A stretch of 64,000 nucleotides of DNA from Streptomyces chryseus (lineage in GTDB: Bacteria; Actinomycetota; Actinomycetes; Streptomycetales; Streptomycetaceae), in the NCBI RefSeq assembly GCF_014650755.1, contig NZ_BMVO01000002.1, positions 1-64,000 of the forward strand, given 5' to 3'. Shown one piece after another: positions 8,149 through 16,038 of this stretch (positions within the stretch are counted from its first letter, which is position 1; every line of letters begins with the position of its first letter). The position numbers were made by a program, and so were the translations under genes. Below the pieces are notes generated by a model, which worked only from the letters and a program-made list of their open reading frames with translations, made no database searches and had not been told where the DNA came from.

Positions 8149-8482
8149 GCCGGATCAGGTCGCGGAACCCGGCCTCCAGCCGGACCCGGCCCGAGGCCCA
8201 GGCCCTGGCGAGGTTCAGCTCGCCGCCGACCATGGCCACCAGGTCGTCGCCGGTCATGGCCAGGCGGATCTCGGCGCGCTCGCGCGGCGGCCCGTCGTGG
8301 GTGTCCCGTACGTCGATCCGGCCGTCCGCGAGGCGGCCGGTGAAGGTGACGTCCAGGTCCGTGATGTGACAGCTCAGGGAGCGGTCGAGCGCGGCGGCGC
8401 TGCGTACGCCGTCGTCGTCGGCCCGGGCCAGGTTGTCCGAAAGTGTGTCGAGTGCGCCGCGGCACTCCTCCGTCGTTGCCAT
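8132..8482 (-). CDS. SCP2 sterol-binding domain-like protein
   Basis: The small 116-aa protein has an alpha/beta pattern and a C-terminal block (TGDDLVAMVGGELNLARAWASGRV) typical of stand-alone SCP2-like domains in actinobacteria, which bind lipids or act as accessory domains. I place it in that family with fair confidence only. It converges on the ABC ATPase gene and overlaps it by 17 bp. The ATG at 8482 has no Shine-Dalgarno but a TANNNT box 7 bp upstream, suggesting a leaderless message. Confidence 0.75.
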   Translation of the reverse strand: MATTEECRGALDTLSDNLARADDDGVRSAAALDRSLSCHITDLDVTFTGRLADGRIDVRDTHDGPPRERAEIRLAMTGDDLVAMVGGELNLARAWASGRVRLEAGFRDLIRLRKLL

Positions 8483-8489
8483 CGGATCG

Positions 8490-8495
8490 ACGGTA
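8490..8495 (-). promoter_or_regulatory. Possible leaderless -10 box for the SCP2-like gene
   Basis: On the minus strand TACCGT lies 7 bp before the ATG at 8482, the usual distance for leaderless streptomycete transcripts. A clear -35 is not visible. Confidence 0.35.
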
Positions 8496-8511
8496 CCCCA
8501 GGGCTTCGGGG

Positions 8512-8517
8512 TAGCGT
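8512..8517 (+). promoter_or_regulatory. Possible leaderless -10 box for the small protein ahead of tlyA
   Basis: TAGCGT ends 6 bp before the ATG at 8524. There is no Shine-Dalgarno sequence. It mirrors the minus-strand box 20 bp away, so the two genes may share a compact divergent leaderless promoter. Confidence 0.4.
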
Positions 8518-8523
8518 CGGGGC

Positions 8524-8841
8524 ATGAACCACGAGGTCGAGGACGCCCCCCGCCCCGGCAGCGGCGTGAGTGGCGCGCACACCGATCACGCCCGGTACGG
8601 CGACGACGACGCGGCGGCGGTGGCCGCCGGCCCGGTGCCTCTCGGCGTGGAGCGCACGCCCACCGGGCACGAGGGCGTCGACGCGCTGCTGGAGCGGCTG
8701 GGCGACGCCGACCACCTCCCGGCGGACGGGCACATCGAGGTGTACGAGGATGTACACCGGGGACTGCGTGAGGCGCTGACCGCGCTGGACGCACGCCCGG
8801 GACCTCCGGCGCCCCCTTCCTCGTACGACAACAGGAGCTGA
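8524..8841 (+). CDS. Small acidic conserved protein upstream of tlyA
   Basis: The 105-aa protein is acidic with a Pro/Ser-rich tail. A central helix pair (GVDALLERLGDADHL, then VHRGLREALTALDA) is the only structured-looking part. I do not recognise a domain. It is 7 bp upstream of tlyA, and a small protein occupies the same place in mycobacteria as I recall, so it may be co-translated with tlyA. No function is assigned. Confidence 0.7.
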   Translation: MNHEVEDAPRPGSGVSGAHTDHARYGDDDAAAVAAGPVPLGVERTPTGHEGVDALLERLGDADHLPADGHIEVYEDVHRGLREALTALDARPGPPAPPSSYDNRS

Positions 8842-8848
8842 ACCGATC

Positions 8849-9664
8849 GTGGCAGGAGTCGCGCGCCGACGCCTCGACGCCGAGCTGGTCCGCCGGAAAC
8901 TCGCCCGCTCACGGGAGCACGCGACCCAGCTGATCGCCGCAGGGCGGGTGAAGGTGGGCGGCGCCGTCGCGACCAAGGCCGCCACACAGGTCGAGACGAG
9001 CGCCGCCGTCGTGGTGCTCGCGGACGACAGCGATCCGGACTACGTCTCGCGGGGCGGCCACAAGCTGGCCGGCGCGCTGGAGGCGTTCGTACCGCTGGGG
9101 CTGAAGGTCGAAGGGCGGCGGGCGCTCGACGCCGGGGCCTCGACGGGCGGGTTCACCGATGTGCTGCTGCGCGCGGGGGCCCGGCAGGTCGTCGCCGTCG
9201 ACGTCGGGTACGGCCAGCTCGCCTGGTCCTTGCAGTCCGATGAACGCGTGAGAGTCAAGGACCGTACCAACGTGCGGGAAATGACACTCGACACGATTGA
9301 CGGGGAGGCGGTCGACCTGATCGTCGGTGACCTGTCCTTCATCCCCCTGGGGCTGGTGCTCCCGGCGCTGGTGCGGTGCGCCGCGCCCGACGCCGATCTC
9401 GTGATGATGGTGAAGCCGCAGTTCGAGGTGGGCAAGGACCGCCTCGGCAGCGGTGGCGTCGTACGCAGCCCCGATCTCCGGGCGGAGACGGTACGTGCGG
9501 TGGCGCGGCAGGCGTGGGGGCTTGGTCTGGGCGTACGGGGCGTCACCGCCAGTCCGCTGCCCGGGCCTTCGGGGAACGTCGAGTACTTTCTGTGGCTCCG
9601 GGCCGGTGCTCCCGAGCTCGACCCGGCGGATGTTGACCGTGCAGTGGCGGAGGGGCCGAGTTGA
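8849..9664 (+). CDS. tlyA: TlyA-family rRNA (cytidine-2'-O)-methyltransferase
   Basis: The 271-aa protein has an N-terminal S4 RNA-binding domain (residues 1-65, RRRLDAELVRRKLARSREHA) and an FtsJ-like SAM methyltransferase domain with the binding loop ALDAGASTGGFTDVLL and a VKPQFEVGK motif. TlyA methylates 2'-hydroxyls of 16S and 23S rRNA, and in mycobacteria its loss gives capreomycin resistance. The GTG start follows ACAGGAG by 9-10 bp. Its stop overlaps the TTG start of NAD kinase (TTGA), so the two are coupled. Confidence 0.95.
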   Translation: MAGVARRRLDAELVRRKLARSREHATQLIAAGRVKVGGAVATKAATQVETSAAVVVLADDSDPDYVSRGGHKLAGALEAFVPLGLKVEGRRALDAGASTGGFTDVLLRAGARQVVAVDVGYGQLAWSLQSDERVRVKDRTNVREMTLDTIDGEAVDLIVGDLSFIPLGLVLPALVRCAAPDADLVMMVKPQFEVGKDRLGSGGVVRSPDLRAETVRAVARQAWGLGLGVRGVTASPLPGPSGNVEYFLWLRAGAPELDPADVDRAVAEGPS

Positions 9665-10602
9665 CAACGACGACAGCGACGACCGACAGATCTGCCGAGA
9701 CCCCTGGAGCGGAACGCACTGTCTTCCTGCTCGCGCACACCGGACGCCCCGCGGCGATCCGCAGTGCCGAACTGGTCGTACAGGGCCTGCTGCGCAGTGG
9801 GATCGGCGTACGCGTGCTGGCGGCGGAGGCGGCCGACCTGCCGCTGCCACCGTCCGTGGAGACGGTGGCCGAAGCCTCGCCCGCCGTACTCGTCGGCTGC
9901 GAACTGCTGATCGTCCTCGGGGGCGACGGGACGCTGCTGCGCGGTGCCGAGTTCGCGCGCGCCTCCGGAGTGCCGATGCTCGGAGTCAACCTGGGCCGCG
10001 TCGGCTTCCTCGCGGAGGCGGAGCGCGACGACCTCGACAAGGTGGTCGACCGGGTCGTCACGCGGGCGTACGAGGTCGAGGAGCGCATGACGCTCGACGT
10101 TCTGGTGCACAACAACGGCGACATCGTGCACGAGGACTGGGCGCTCAACGAGGCCGCCGTGCAGAAGGTCTCGCCCGAGCGGATGCTCGAAGTCGTCCTG
10201 GAGATCGATGGGCGGCCGGTGACCGGCTTCGGCTGCGACGGCATCGTCTGCGCCACCCCGACCGGCTCCACGGCGTACGCCTTCTCGGCCGGCGGGCCCG
10301 TGGTCTGGCCGGAGGTGGAGGCGCTGCTGATGGTGCCGATCAGCGCGCACGCGCTGTTCGCGAAGCCGCTGGTGACGTCGCCGAACTCGGTGCTCGCCGT
10401 CGAGGTGCAGCCGCACACGCCGCACGGCGTGCTGTGGTGCGACGGCCGCAGGACCGTGGAACTGCCCTCCGGTGCGCGCGTGGTGGTGCGCAGGGGCGCG
10501 GTGCCCGTACGGCTGGCGCGGCTGCACCACGCGTCGTTCACCGACCGGCTCGTGGCCAAGTTCGCCCTTCCCGTGTCGGGGTGGCGGGGGGCGCCGCACT
10601 GA
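9661..10602 (+). CDS. nadK: NAD kinase
   Basis: The 313-aa enzyme phosphorylates NAD to NADP using ATP or polyphosphate. It shows the GGDGT loop (LIVLGGDGTLLRGAEFA), the conserved NEAAV block and the diagnostic GDGIVCATPTGSTAY glycine-rich motif. The TTG start at 9661 overlaps the tlyA stop. About 30 N-terminal residues before the core are Thr/Asp-rich and probably disordered. It is followed by a terminator hairpin, so the tlyA-nadK unit ends here. Confidence 0.95.
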   Translation: MTTTTATTDRSAETPGAERTVFLLAHTGRPAAIRSAELVVQGLLRSGIGVRVLAAEAADLPLPPSVETVAEASPAVLVGCELLIVLGGDGTLLRGAEFARASGVPMLGVNLGRVGFLAEAERDDLDKVVDRVVTRAYEVEERMTLDVLVHNNGDIVHEDWALNEAAVQKVSPERMLEVVLEIDGRPVTGFGCDGIVCATPTGSTAYAFSAGGPVVWPEVEALLMVPISAHALFAKPLVTSPNSVLAVEVQPHTPHGVLWCDGRRTVELPSGARVVVRRGAVPVRLARLHHASFTDRLVAKFALPVSGWRGAPH

Positions 10603-10813
10603 GTGCGGGGTACGGGGCCCTCGGGGTACGGGGGTCTGCTCCGCCGGGTGCTCGCGCCGTCGCGTCGCCGTGACGGTCGCGCGGCGGCGCGTCACCCCCC
10701 GCGCCGACGCGCGTATCGACATGTAGACCGCACCGATCATCCGCGGAGCTGACCCGCCCGCCCCCGAACTCCTGAACGCGTGGTGAAGGGCGAAGGGGGC
10801 GGGCCCCGTGGAG

Positions 10814-10842
10814 CCCCCACCCGGTTCCTGGTGGGGGTTTTC
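10814..10842 (+). terminator. Terminator downstream of nadK
   Basis: CCCCCACC (10814-10821) pairs with GGTGGGGG (10830-10837) across an 8-nt loop and is followed by TTTTCC. It is a plausible intrinsic terminator more than 200 bp past the nadK stop. Confidence 0.7.
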
Positions 10843-10932
10843 CTCGTCACGCCCGGCGGATCGGGAGGGAGCGACGGGGCCCGCGGGGGAGTGTCGGTGC
10901 GGGGGCCGTCGCAATGGGGGGCCGGGACCTCG

Positions 10933-10938
10933 TAAGGT
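10933..10938 (+). promoter_or_regulatory. Possible leaderless -10 box for recN
   Basis: TAAGGT lies 7 bp ahead of the GTG at 10946 and no Shine-Dalgarno is present. The spacing fits a leaderless transcript. The -35 is not recognisable. Confidence 0.4.
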
Positions 10939-10945
10939 CGTGTCC

Positions 10946-12676
10946 GTGTTGGAGGAGATGCGGATACGGTCGCTGGGCGTCATTGATGACGCCGTCGTCG
11001 AGCTGTCACCGGGGTTCACCGCGGTGACGGGTGAGACCGGCGCGGGCAAGACCATGGTCGTCACCAGCCTCGGGCTGCTGCTCGGCGGGCGCGCCGACCC
11101 CGCGCTCGTGCGGATCGGGGCCAAGGCGGCGGTCGTCGAGGGGCGCATCACCGTGCCCGCCGACGCGCCCGCCGCCGTACGCGCCCAGGAGGCCGGGGCC
11201 GAACTCGACGACGGGGCGCTGCTGGTCAGCAGGACCATTTCGGCCGAGGGCCGTTCGCGGGCCCACGTGGGCGGGCGCTCGGTTCCGGTGGGGCTCCTCG
11301 CGGAGCTGGCCGACGACCTCGTCGCCGTGCACGGGCAGACCGATCAGCAGGGCCTGCTGCGGCCGGCCCGGCAGCGGCAGGCGCTCGACCGGTACGCGGG
11401 TGACGCCGTCGCCGTGCCGCACGCGAAGTACGCGGCCGCCTACCGGCGGCTGCGCGCGGTCGCGGTGGAACTCGACGAGCTGACCACGCGGGCGCGCGAG
11501 CGCGCCCAGGAGGCGGACCTGCTGCGTTTCGGGCTCGACGAGATCGCGGCCGTCGAACCGCGCGCCGGCGAGGACGTCGAACTCGCCGCCGAGGCGGAGC
11601 GGCTGGGACACGCCGAGGCACTGGCCTCGGCGGCGTCGGTCGCGCACGCAGCGCTCGCCGGGAACCCCGAGGATCCGGAGAGCGTCGACGCGACCACGCT
11701 GGTCGCCGGGGCCCACCGGGCGCTGGACGCCGTACGGTCGCACGATCCGGCGCTCGCCGTGCTCGCCGAGCGGATCGGCGAGATCGGGATCCTGCTGGGC
11801 GACGTGGCGGGGGAGCTGGCCGGGTACGCCGACAACCTCGACGCCGATCCGCTGCGGCTGTCCGCCGTGGAGGAGCGGAGGGCGGCGCTCACCCAGCTCA
11901 CGCGCAAGTACGGCGAGGACGTCGGCGCCGTGCTCGCCTGGGCCCAGGACGGGGTCGCGCGGCTGACGGAGCTGGAGGGCGACGACGACCGGATCGGCGA
12001 GCTGACGGCCGAGCGGGACGCCCTGCGGGACGAACTGGGCGCACTGGCCCAGGCGTTGACCGACGCGCGGACCGGGGCGGCGAAGAAGTTCGCCGACGCG
12101 GTCACCGAGGAGCTGGCCTCGCTCGCCATGCCGCACGCCCGGGTCACGATCGACGTCCGGCAGACCGACGACCCCGAGGGGATCGAGGTGGGCGGGCGGC
12201 CGGTGGCCTACGGGGCGTCCGGGGCCGACGAGGTCGAACTGCTGCTCGCGCCGCACCCCGGCGCGCAGCCGCGGCCGATCGCCAAGGGCGCCTCCGGCGG
12301 TGAGCTCTCCCGCGTGATGCTCGCGGTGGAGGTGGTCTTCGCCGGGTCCGATCCGGTGCCGACCTACCTCTTCGACGAGGTCGACGCGGGTGTCGGCGGC
12401 AAGGCGGCGGTCGAGGTCGGGCGGCGGCTGGCGAAGCTGGCGAAGTCGGCGCAGGTCGTCGTGGTGACGCACCTGCCGCAGGTCGCTGCCTTCGCCGACC
12501 GGCAACTGCTGGTGGAGAAGACCAACGACGGGTCGGTCACCCGGAGTGGCGTCACCGTGCTGGAGGGCGAGGACCGGGTGCGCGAGCTGTCCCGGATGCT
12601 GGCGGGCCAGGAGGACTCGCAGACCGCCCGGGCGCACGCGGAGGAGCTGCTGGCCGCCGCGCGCAGCGGGGCGTAG
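10946..12676 (+). CDS. recN: DNA repair protein RecN
   Basis: The 576-aa SMC-like ATPase acts early in double-strand break repair. Walker A is GETGAGKT (residues 29-36), a long coiled-coil region occupies roughly 160-390, and the C-terminal half has the GASGGELSRVMLAVE signature, Walker B (YLFDEVDAGVGG) and the VVVTHLPQVAAF switch motif. The GTG at 10946 gives the usual family N-terminus (LEEMRIRSLGVI); a GTG 6 bp earlier would add two residues. A hairpin follows the stop. Confidence 0.95.
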   Translation: MLEEMRIRSLGVIDDAVVELSPGFTAVTGETGAGKTMVVTSLGLLLGGRADPALVRIGAKAAVVEGRITVPADAPAAVRAQEAGAELDDGALLVSRTISAEGRSRAHVGGRSVPVGLLAELADDLVAVHGQTDQQGLLRPARQRQALDRYAGDAVAVPHAKYAAAYRRLRAVAVELDELTTRARERAQEADLLRFGLDEIAAVEPRAGEDVELAAEAERLGHAEALASAASVAHAALAGNPEDPESVDATTLVAGAHRALDAVRSHDPALAVLAERIGEIGILLGDVAGELAGYADNLDADPLRLSAVEERRAALTQLTRKYGEDVGAVLAWAQDGVARLTELEGDDDRIGELTAERDALRDELGALAQALTDARTGAAKKFADAVTEELASLAMPHARVTIDVRQTDDPEGIEVGGRPVAYGASGADEVELLLAPHPGAQPRPIAKGASGGELSRVMLAVEVVFAGSDPVPTYLFDEVDAGVGGKAAVEVGRRLAKLAKSAQVVVVTHLPQVAAFADRQLLVEKTNDGSVTRSGVTVLEGEDRVRELSRMLAGQEDSQTARAHAEELLAAARSGA

Positions 12677-13003
12677 CCGCGCCCCCGCGCTCGCGCGGGG
12701 GCTGGTGGGCTGCGGGGATCCGTGCGGGGTCCGCGGGTGTGAGCTCCGCGTGGGATTGGTGCGCTGCGGGCTCGCGGGTGAGCTCACGCGGGGCCGGCGG
12801 CGGTGAGCTCCGCGCGGGGCCGGCGGGCTGTGGGTCTTTGCCACCCGTTCGGGTGTGTACGCGTTCCTTGTTCACCCGTGTGGGTGATAACGGTCTGGTG
12901 CGACCAGCGGTTGGACCCTTTCGCGGTGCCGGAACGCGCGTACGGGCTGGCATCCTGAGCGACGCACCACCTCCGTTCGACGCCGACTCAGGAGCTCCGC
13001 GAC
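12677..13003. other. recN-glycosyltransferase intergenic region
   Basis: This 327-bp region has no supportable gene. It holds a recN-proximal hairpin and a repetitive GC-rich patch with three GTGAGCTC copies (12739, 12778, 12803), each within GCGGGG-type sequence. The last 130 bp are less GC-rich and probably carry the promoter of the next gene, but I cannot assign boxes with confidence. Confidence 0.5.
12681..12702 (+). terminator. Hairpin after recN
   Basis: GCCCCCGCGC and GCGCGGGGGC face each other right after the recN stop. There is no U-run, as is common for streptomycete terminators. Confidence 0.6.
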
Positions 13004-14107
13004 GTGAGCAGCACCCCGGTCCCGCCGTACGGTCGGTCGCCGCTGAGTGTCGTCCAGGTCCTCGGCGGCGGCAGCGCGGGCAGTACCGCGCACGTCAGGT
13101 CGCTGGCCGCCGGGCTCGTCGCGCGGGGTCTCCAGGTGGCCGTGTGCGCCCCCGCCGTGGTGGAGGGCGCGTACGACTTCGGTGGTTCCGGGGCGCGTTT
13201 CGTCGCCGTGCCGCGGCGCAGTGATCCCGCCGCCGTGGCGGCGCTTCGCGCGGCCTGCGCCGGGGCCGATCTGGTGCACGCCCACGGGCTGCACGCCGCC
13301 GTGCGGAGCGCGCTGGCGCTGCGGGGGCGGCGGATTCCGCTGGTGGTCACCTGGCACACCCGTGCGGAGGACGACGGTCCGCGCGGTCATCTGGTGCGGC
13401 TGCTGGAGCGGAAGGCGGCGCGGGCGGCGGCCGTGGTGCTGGGGACGTCGTCCGACCTCGTGGACCGGGCCCGTACCAGGGGAGCGCGCGACGCGCGGCT
13501 CGCGCCGGTCAGCGTGCCGGCGCCGCGTCCGCCCGAGAACGCCGGCGAGAGCAAGGCCCGGGCCGACCTCGGGGCCGTCGACCGGCCGCTGGTCATGGCC
13601 GTCGGGAGTCTCGTACGCAACCGGGGGTACGACGACCTGCTCGACGCCGCCCGGACCTGGCGGGACATGGTTCCCACCCCCCTGCTCGTGGTGGCCGGCG
13701 AGGGCGGTGAGCGGGGCGCCCTGCAGCGGCGCATCGAGGCCGAGTCGCTGCCGGTGCGGCTCGTCGGGCGGCGTGACGACATCGGAGAGCTGCTCGCCGC
13801 CGCCGACGTCGCCGTGCTCGCCAGCCGGTGGGAGGGGCGGTCCGTACTGGCGCAGGAGGCCCTGCGGGCGGGCATCCCGCTGGTCGCCACGGCGGTGGGC
13901 GGAGTGCCGGAGCTGGTCGGTGACGCGGCCGAGCTGGTTCCGTACGGGGACAGCGCGGCGCTCGGGAAAGCCGTCGTACGGCTGCTGGGAGATCCGGCGC
14001 GGCGGCAGTGGCTCGCGGAGGCGGGCAGGGCGCAGGCGGCCACCTGGCCGACCGAGGACGAGACCGTGGCGCAGGTGCTGAGCGTGTACGACGAGCTGAC
14101 CGGCTGA
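13004..14107 (+). CDS. Glycosyltransferase family 4 (GT-B fold)
   Basis: The 367-aa enzyme has the GT-B layout: an N-terminal acceptor domain with SVVQVLGGGSAGSTAHV and an HAHGLHAAV block, and a C-terminal nucleotide-sugar domain with VMAVGSLVRNRGYDDLL and the EX7E-type motif around SRWEGRSVLAQEALRAGIP. A UDP- or GDP-sugar donor and a lipid or cell-envelope acceptor are likely, but nothing in the sequence fixes either. The GTG start has AGGAG about 9 bp upstream. It converges on the PucR-type regulator across a GGCCGGCC hairpin. Confidence 0.88.
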   Translation: MSSTPVPPYGRSPLSVVQVLGGGSAGSTAHVRSLAAGLVARGLQVAVCAPAVVEGAYDFGGSGARFVAVPRRSDPAAVAALRAACAGADLVHAHGLHAAVRSALALRGRRIPLVVTWHTRAEDDGPRGHLVRLLERKAARAAAVVLGTSSDLVDRARTRGARDARLAPVSVPAPRPPENAGESKARADLGAVDRPLVMAVGSLVRNRGYDDLLDAARTWRDMVPTPLLVVAGEGGERGALQRRIEAESLPVRLVGRRDDIGELLAAADVAVLASRWEGRSVLAQEALRAGIPLVATAVGGVPELVGDAAELVPYGDSAALGKAVVRLLGDPARRQWLAEAGRAQAATWPTEDETVAQVLSVYDELTG

Positions 14108-14117
14108 GAGAAGAGCG

Positions 14118-14136
14118 GGCCGGCCGGGGGCCGGCC
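14118..14136. terminator. Possible hairpin between convergent genes
   Basis: Two copies of the self-complementary GGCCGGCC (14118-14125, 14129-14136) separated by GGG could fold into an 8-bp hairpin between the convergent glycosyltransferase and PucR genes. There is no U-run, so this is weak. Confidence 0.4.
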
Positions 14137-14174
14137 AGGTGGTGTGGCGGCCGGCTGAGTGGTGCGGCGGCGGG

Positions 14175-15803
14175 CTAGGTGGTGTGGCGGCGGGCGCGCA
14201 GGGCCAGGCTCAGGGCCAGGACCGTCTGCGGGTCGTCGAGGTCCGTGCCGAGGAGCTCGGAGATGCGGGCCAGCCGGTTGTAGAGGGTCTGGCGGTTCAG
14301 GTGCAGCTCACGGGCCGTCTCGGCCTTGCGGCCGGCGTGCGCCAGATACGTCTGGAGGGTCGGCAGCAGGGGCGGGCGGGACGTCCGGTCGTGGTCGCGC
14401 AGCGGACCGATCGCCCGGTCGACGAAGGCCGCCAGGTCCGGGTGCTCGCGCAGGCGCCACAGGAGCAGGTCGATGTCGAGGCGGCGCGCGTCGTACCAGG
14501 GCCGGTCGGACAGGCCCTGGGCGGCCGTCGCCGTCTCGGCCGCGTGGCGCAGGCCCGCCGACGCCGCCGTCCAGCCGCCTGCCACGCCCACGACCACCAC
14601 GGGAGGATGCGCCCCCGCCCGTTCCAGCCCGGCCCGTTCCACGCCCGCGCGCAGCGCCGCCGCGACCCGGTCGGCGACCGCCGTGCGCTCCGACTCCGAG
14701 CGCAGGCCCAGCAGCAGCGGTACGCGGCCCTCCACGGGTCGTACGCCCAGCAGCACCGGTACGCCGACCGAGGACAGCTCCTCCAGGACGGCCCGCGCCA
14801 GCACCGCCCAGTTGCCCGCCGGCTCCAGCTCGGCCGCCAGGCGCATCACGACGGGCAGCAGCGGGCCGTCGCCCGGCTTGAAGCCGAGCACCCTGGCCTG
14901 CGCCGGCGCGTCCTCGGCGGAGATGCGGCCCTCCGCCAGGTCGGTCAGGAAGTCGCCGCGGCCGCGCGCGGCGAGCTCCTCCTCCTGGCGTGCCTGCATC
15001 AGGACGACCGCGAGGATTCCGGCCGCCCGTTCCGCCGCGATCCGGTGGACCGGCAGGAGGGGTCCCGAGACCGCGAGGAGAGCGATTCTGGCCCGTACCG
15101 CTCCCGTGCCGTGGCCGCCGCCCGGCACGTCCACCAGCACACCGTTCGCGGGCGGACCCGACTCCCGGGCCTCCCGCTGGCCGCGCAGCCCCTCCCACAC
15201 CTGGAGCGGATCGGCGCACGCGTCGCCCGACTCGGGCCCCGCCGCGTACAGGAGCTGCCCGTCCGCCGTCTCCAGGAAGACCGGGTTGGCCGTGAAGTCC
15301 GCCAGGATGCCGAGGACCTGGGGGATCCCGCCGCCGCCGAGGAGTGCCTCCGTACAGCGCCGGTGGACCTCCTCGGCGCGCCGCAGCAGGGTGTAGTGGC
15401 CGTTGACGATCTCCGTGTGGACCTCTTCGGTCACCGAGACGAACGCCACCTCGCGGTGCAGCTGGACGAGCGGCAGCCCGGCCGCCCGCGCGGTCTCCAC
15501 TATCGTCGAGGGCAGCCGGCTGAAGCGCGGGCCCAGCTCCACGACCAGGGCGGCGATGCCCCGGTCCGCGAGGCGGCGTACGAAGGCACGCTGCTCGGCG
15601 GGGCGGGTACCGAGGCCCAGGCCGGTCGTCAGGAGCAGCTCGCCGCCCTTGAGCAGCGAGGCGATGTTCGGCACCTCGCCCGCGTGCACCCAGCGCACGG
15701 TCCGGTTCAGCCGGTCGGCGCCGGCGACGACCTCGGGGAGTCCGCCGCGCAGCCCCGGCAGCTCCAGCGCCCGCTGCACGGTGATGCCGCCTTGCGTGTC
15801 CAC
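14175..15803 (-). CDS. PucR-family transcriptional regulator
   Basis: The 542-aa regulator has the N-terminal PucR purine-catabolism-like domain (GITVQRALELPGLRGG, then EVPNIASLLKGGELLLTTG), a middle GGDEF-like segment and a C-terminal PucR helix-turn-helix (TARELHLNRQTLYNRLARIS). Members control catabolic genes for purines, amines and amino acids. It starts with GTG at 15803, 236 bp away from the divergent APC permease and amine oxidase genes, which are its obvious targets. The inducer is unknown. Confidence 0.92.
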   Translation of the reverse strand: MDTQGGITVQRALELPGLRGGLPEVVAGADRLNRTVRWVHAGEVPNIASLLKGGELLLTTGLGLGTRPAEQRAFVRRLADRGIAALVVELGPRFSRLPSTIVETARAAGLPLVQLHREVAFVSVTEEVHTEIVNGHYTLLRRAEEVHRRCTEALLGGGGIPQVLGILADFTANPVFLETADGQLLYAAGPESGDACADPLQVWEGLRGQREARESGPPANGVLVDVPGGGHGTGAVRARIALLAVSGPLLPVHRIAAERAAGILAVVLMQARQEEELAARGRGDFLTDLAEGRISAEDAPAQARVLGFKPGDGPLLPVVMRLAAELEPAGNWAVLARAVLEELSSVGVPVLLGVRPVEGRVPLLLGLRSESERTAVADRVAAALRAGVERAGLERAGAHPPVVVVGVAGGWTAASAGLRHAAETATAAQGLSDRPWYDARRLDIDLLLWRLREHPDLAAFVDRAIGPLRDHDRTSRPPLLPTLQTYLAHAGRKAETARELHLNRQTLYNRLARISELLGTDLDDPQTVLALSLALRARRHTT

Positions 15804-16038
15804 TGCGATGTACCTCGTGACGTCGTTCCCGCGGTGCCCCAGGAAGGCACCGCATTCGATGGACGCTACCCGCGTGTCCGTTCCAGGAACATCACCCTGC
15901 GGTCACGGGACAAGTCGCGCCGCCCGGCGGCCCGACAACTCGTCGCCCTCGCAACACTTTTGAGTGACCCCGTGTCGATTGTGGTCTGCGTCACCCGGCC
16001 CAAGACTGTCGCCCCCCGTACAACAGAGAGGGCGCGGC

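Larger units (their letters stand above)
10603..10945. other. nadK-recN intergenic region
   Basis: This 343-bp GC-rich stretch has no supportable gene. It contains the nadK terminator (10814-10840) and, near its end, the probable recN promoter. I searched by eye for a LexA box ahead of recN and found none of good quality. Confidence 0.6.

Noticed and set aside
10603..10945. LexA box ahead of recN
   Set aside because: I found CGAAC and GAACG words but not in the inverted arrangement with four-base spacing required.
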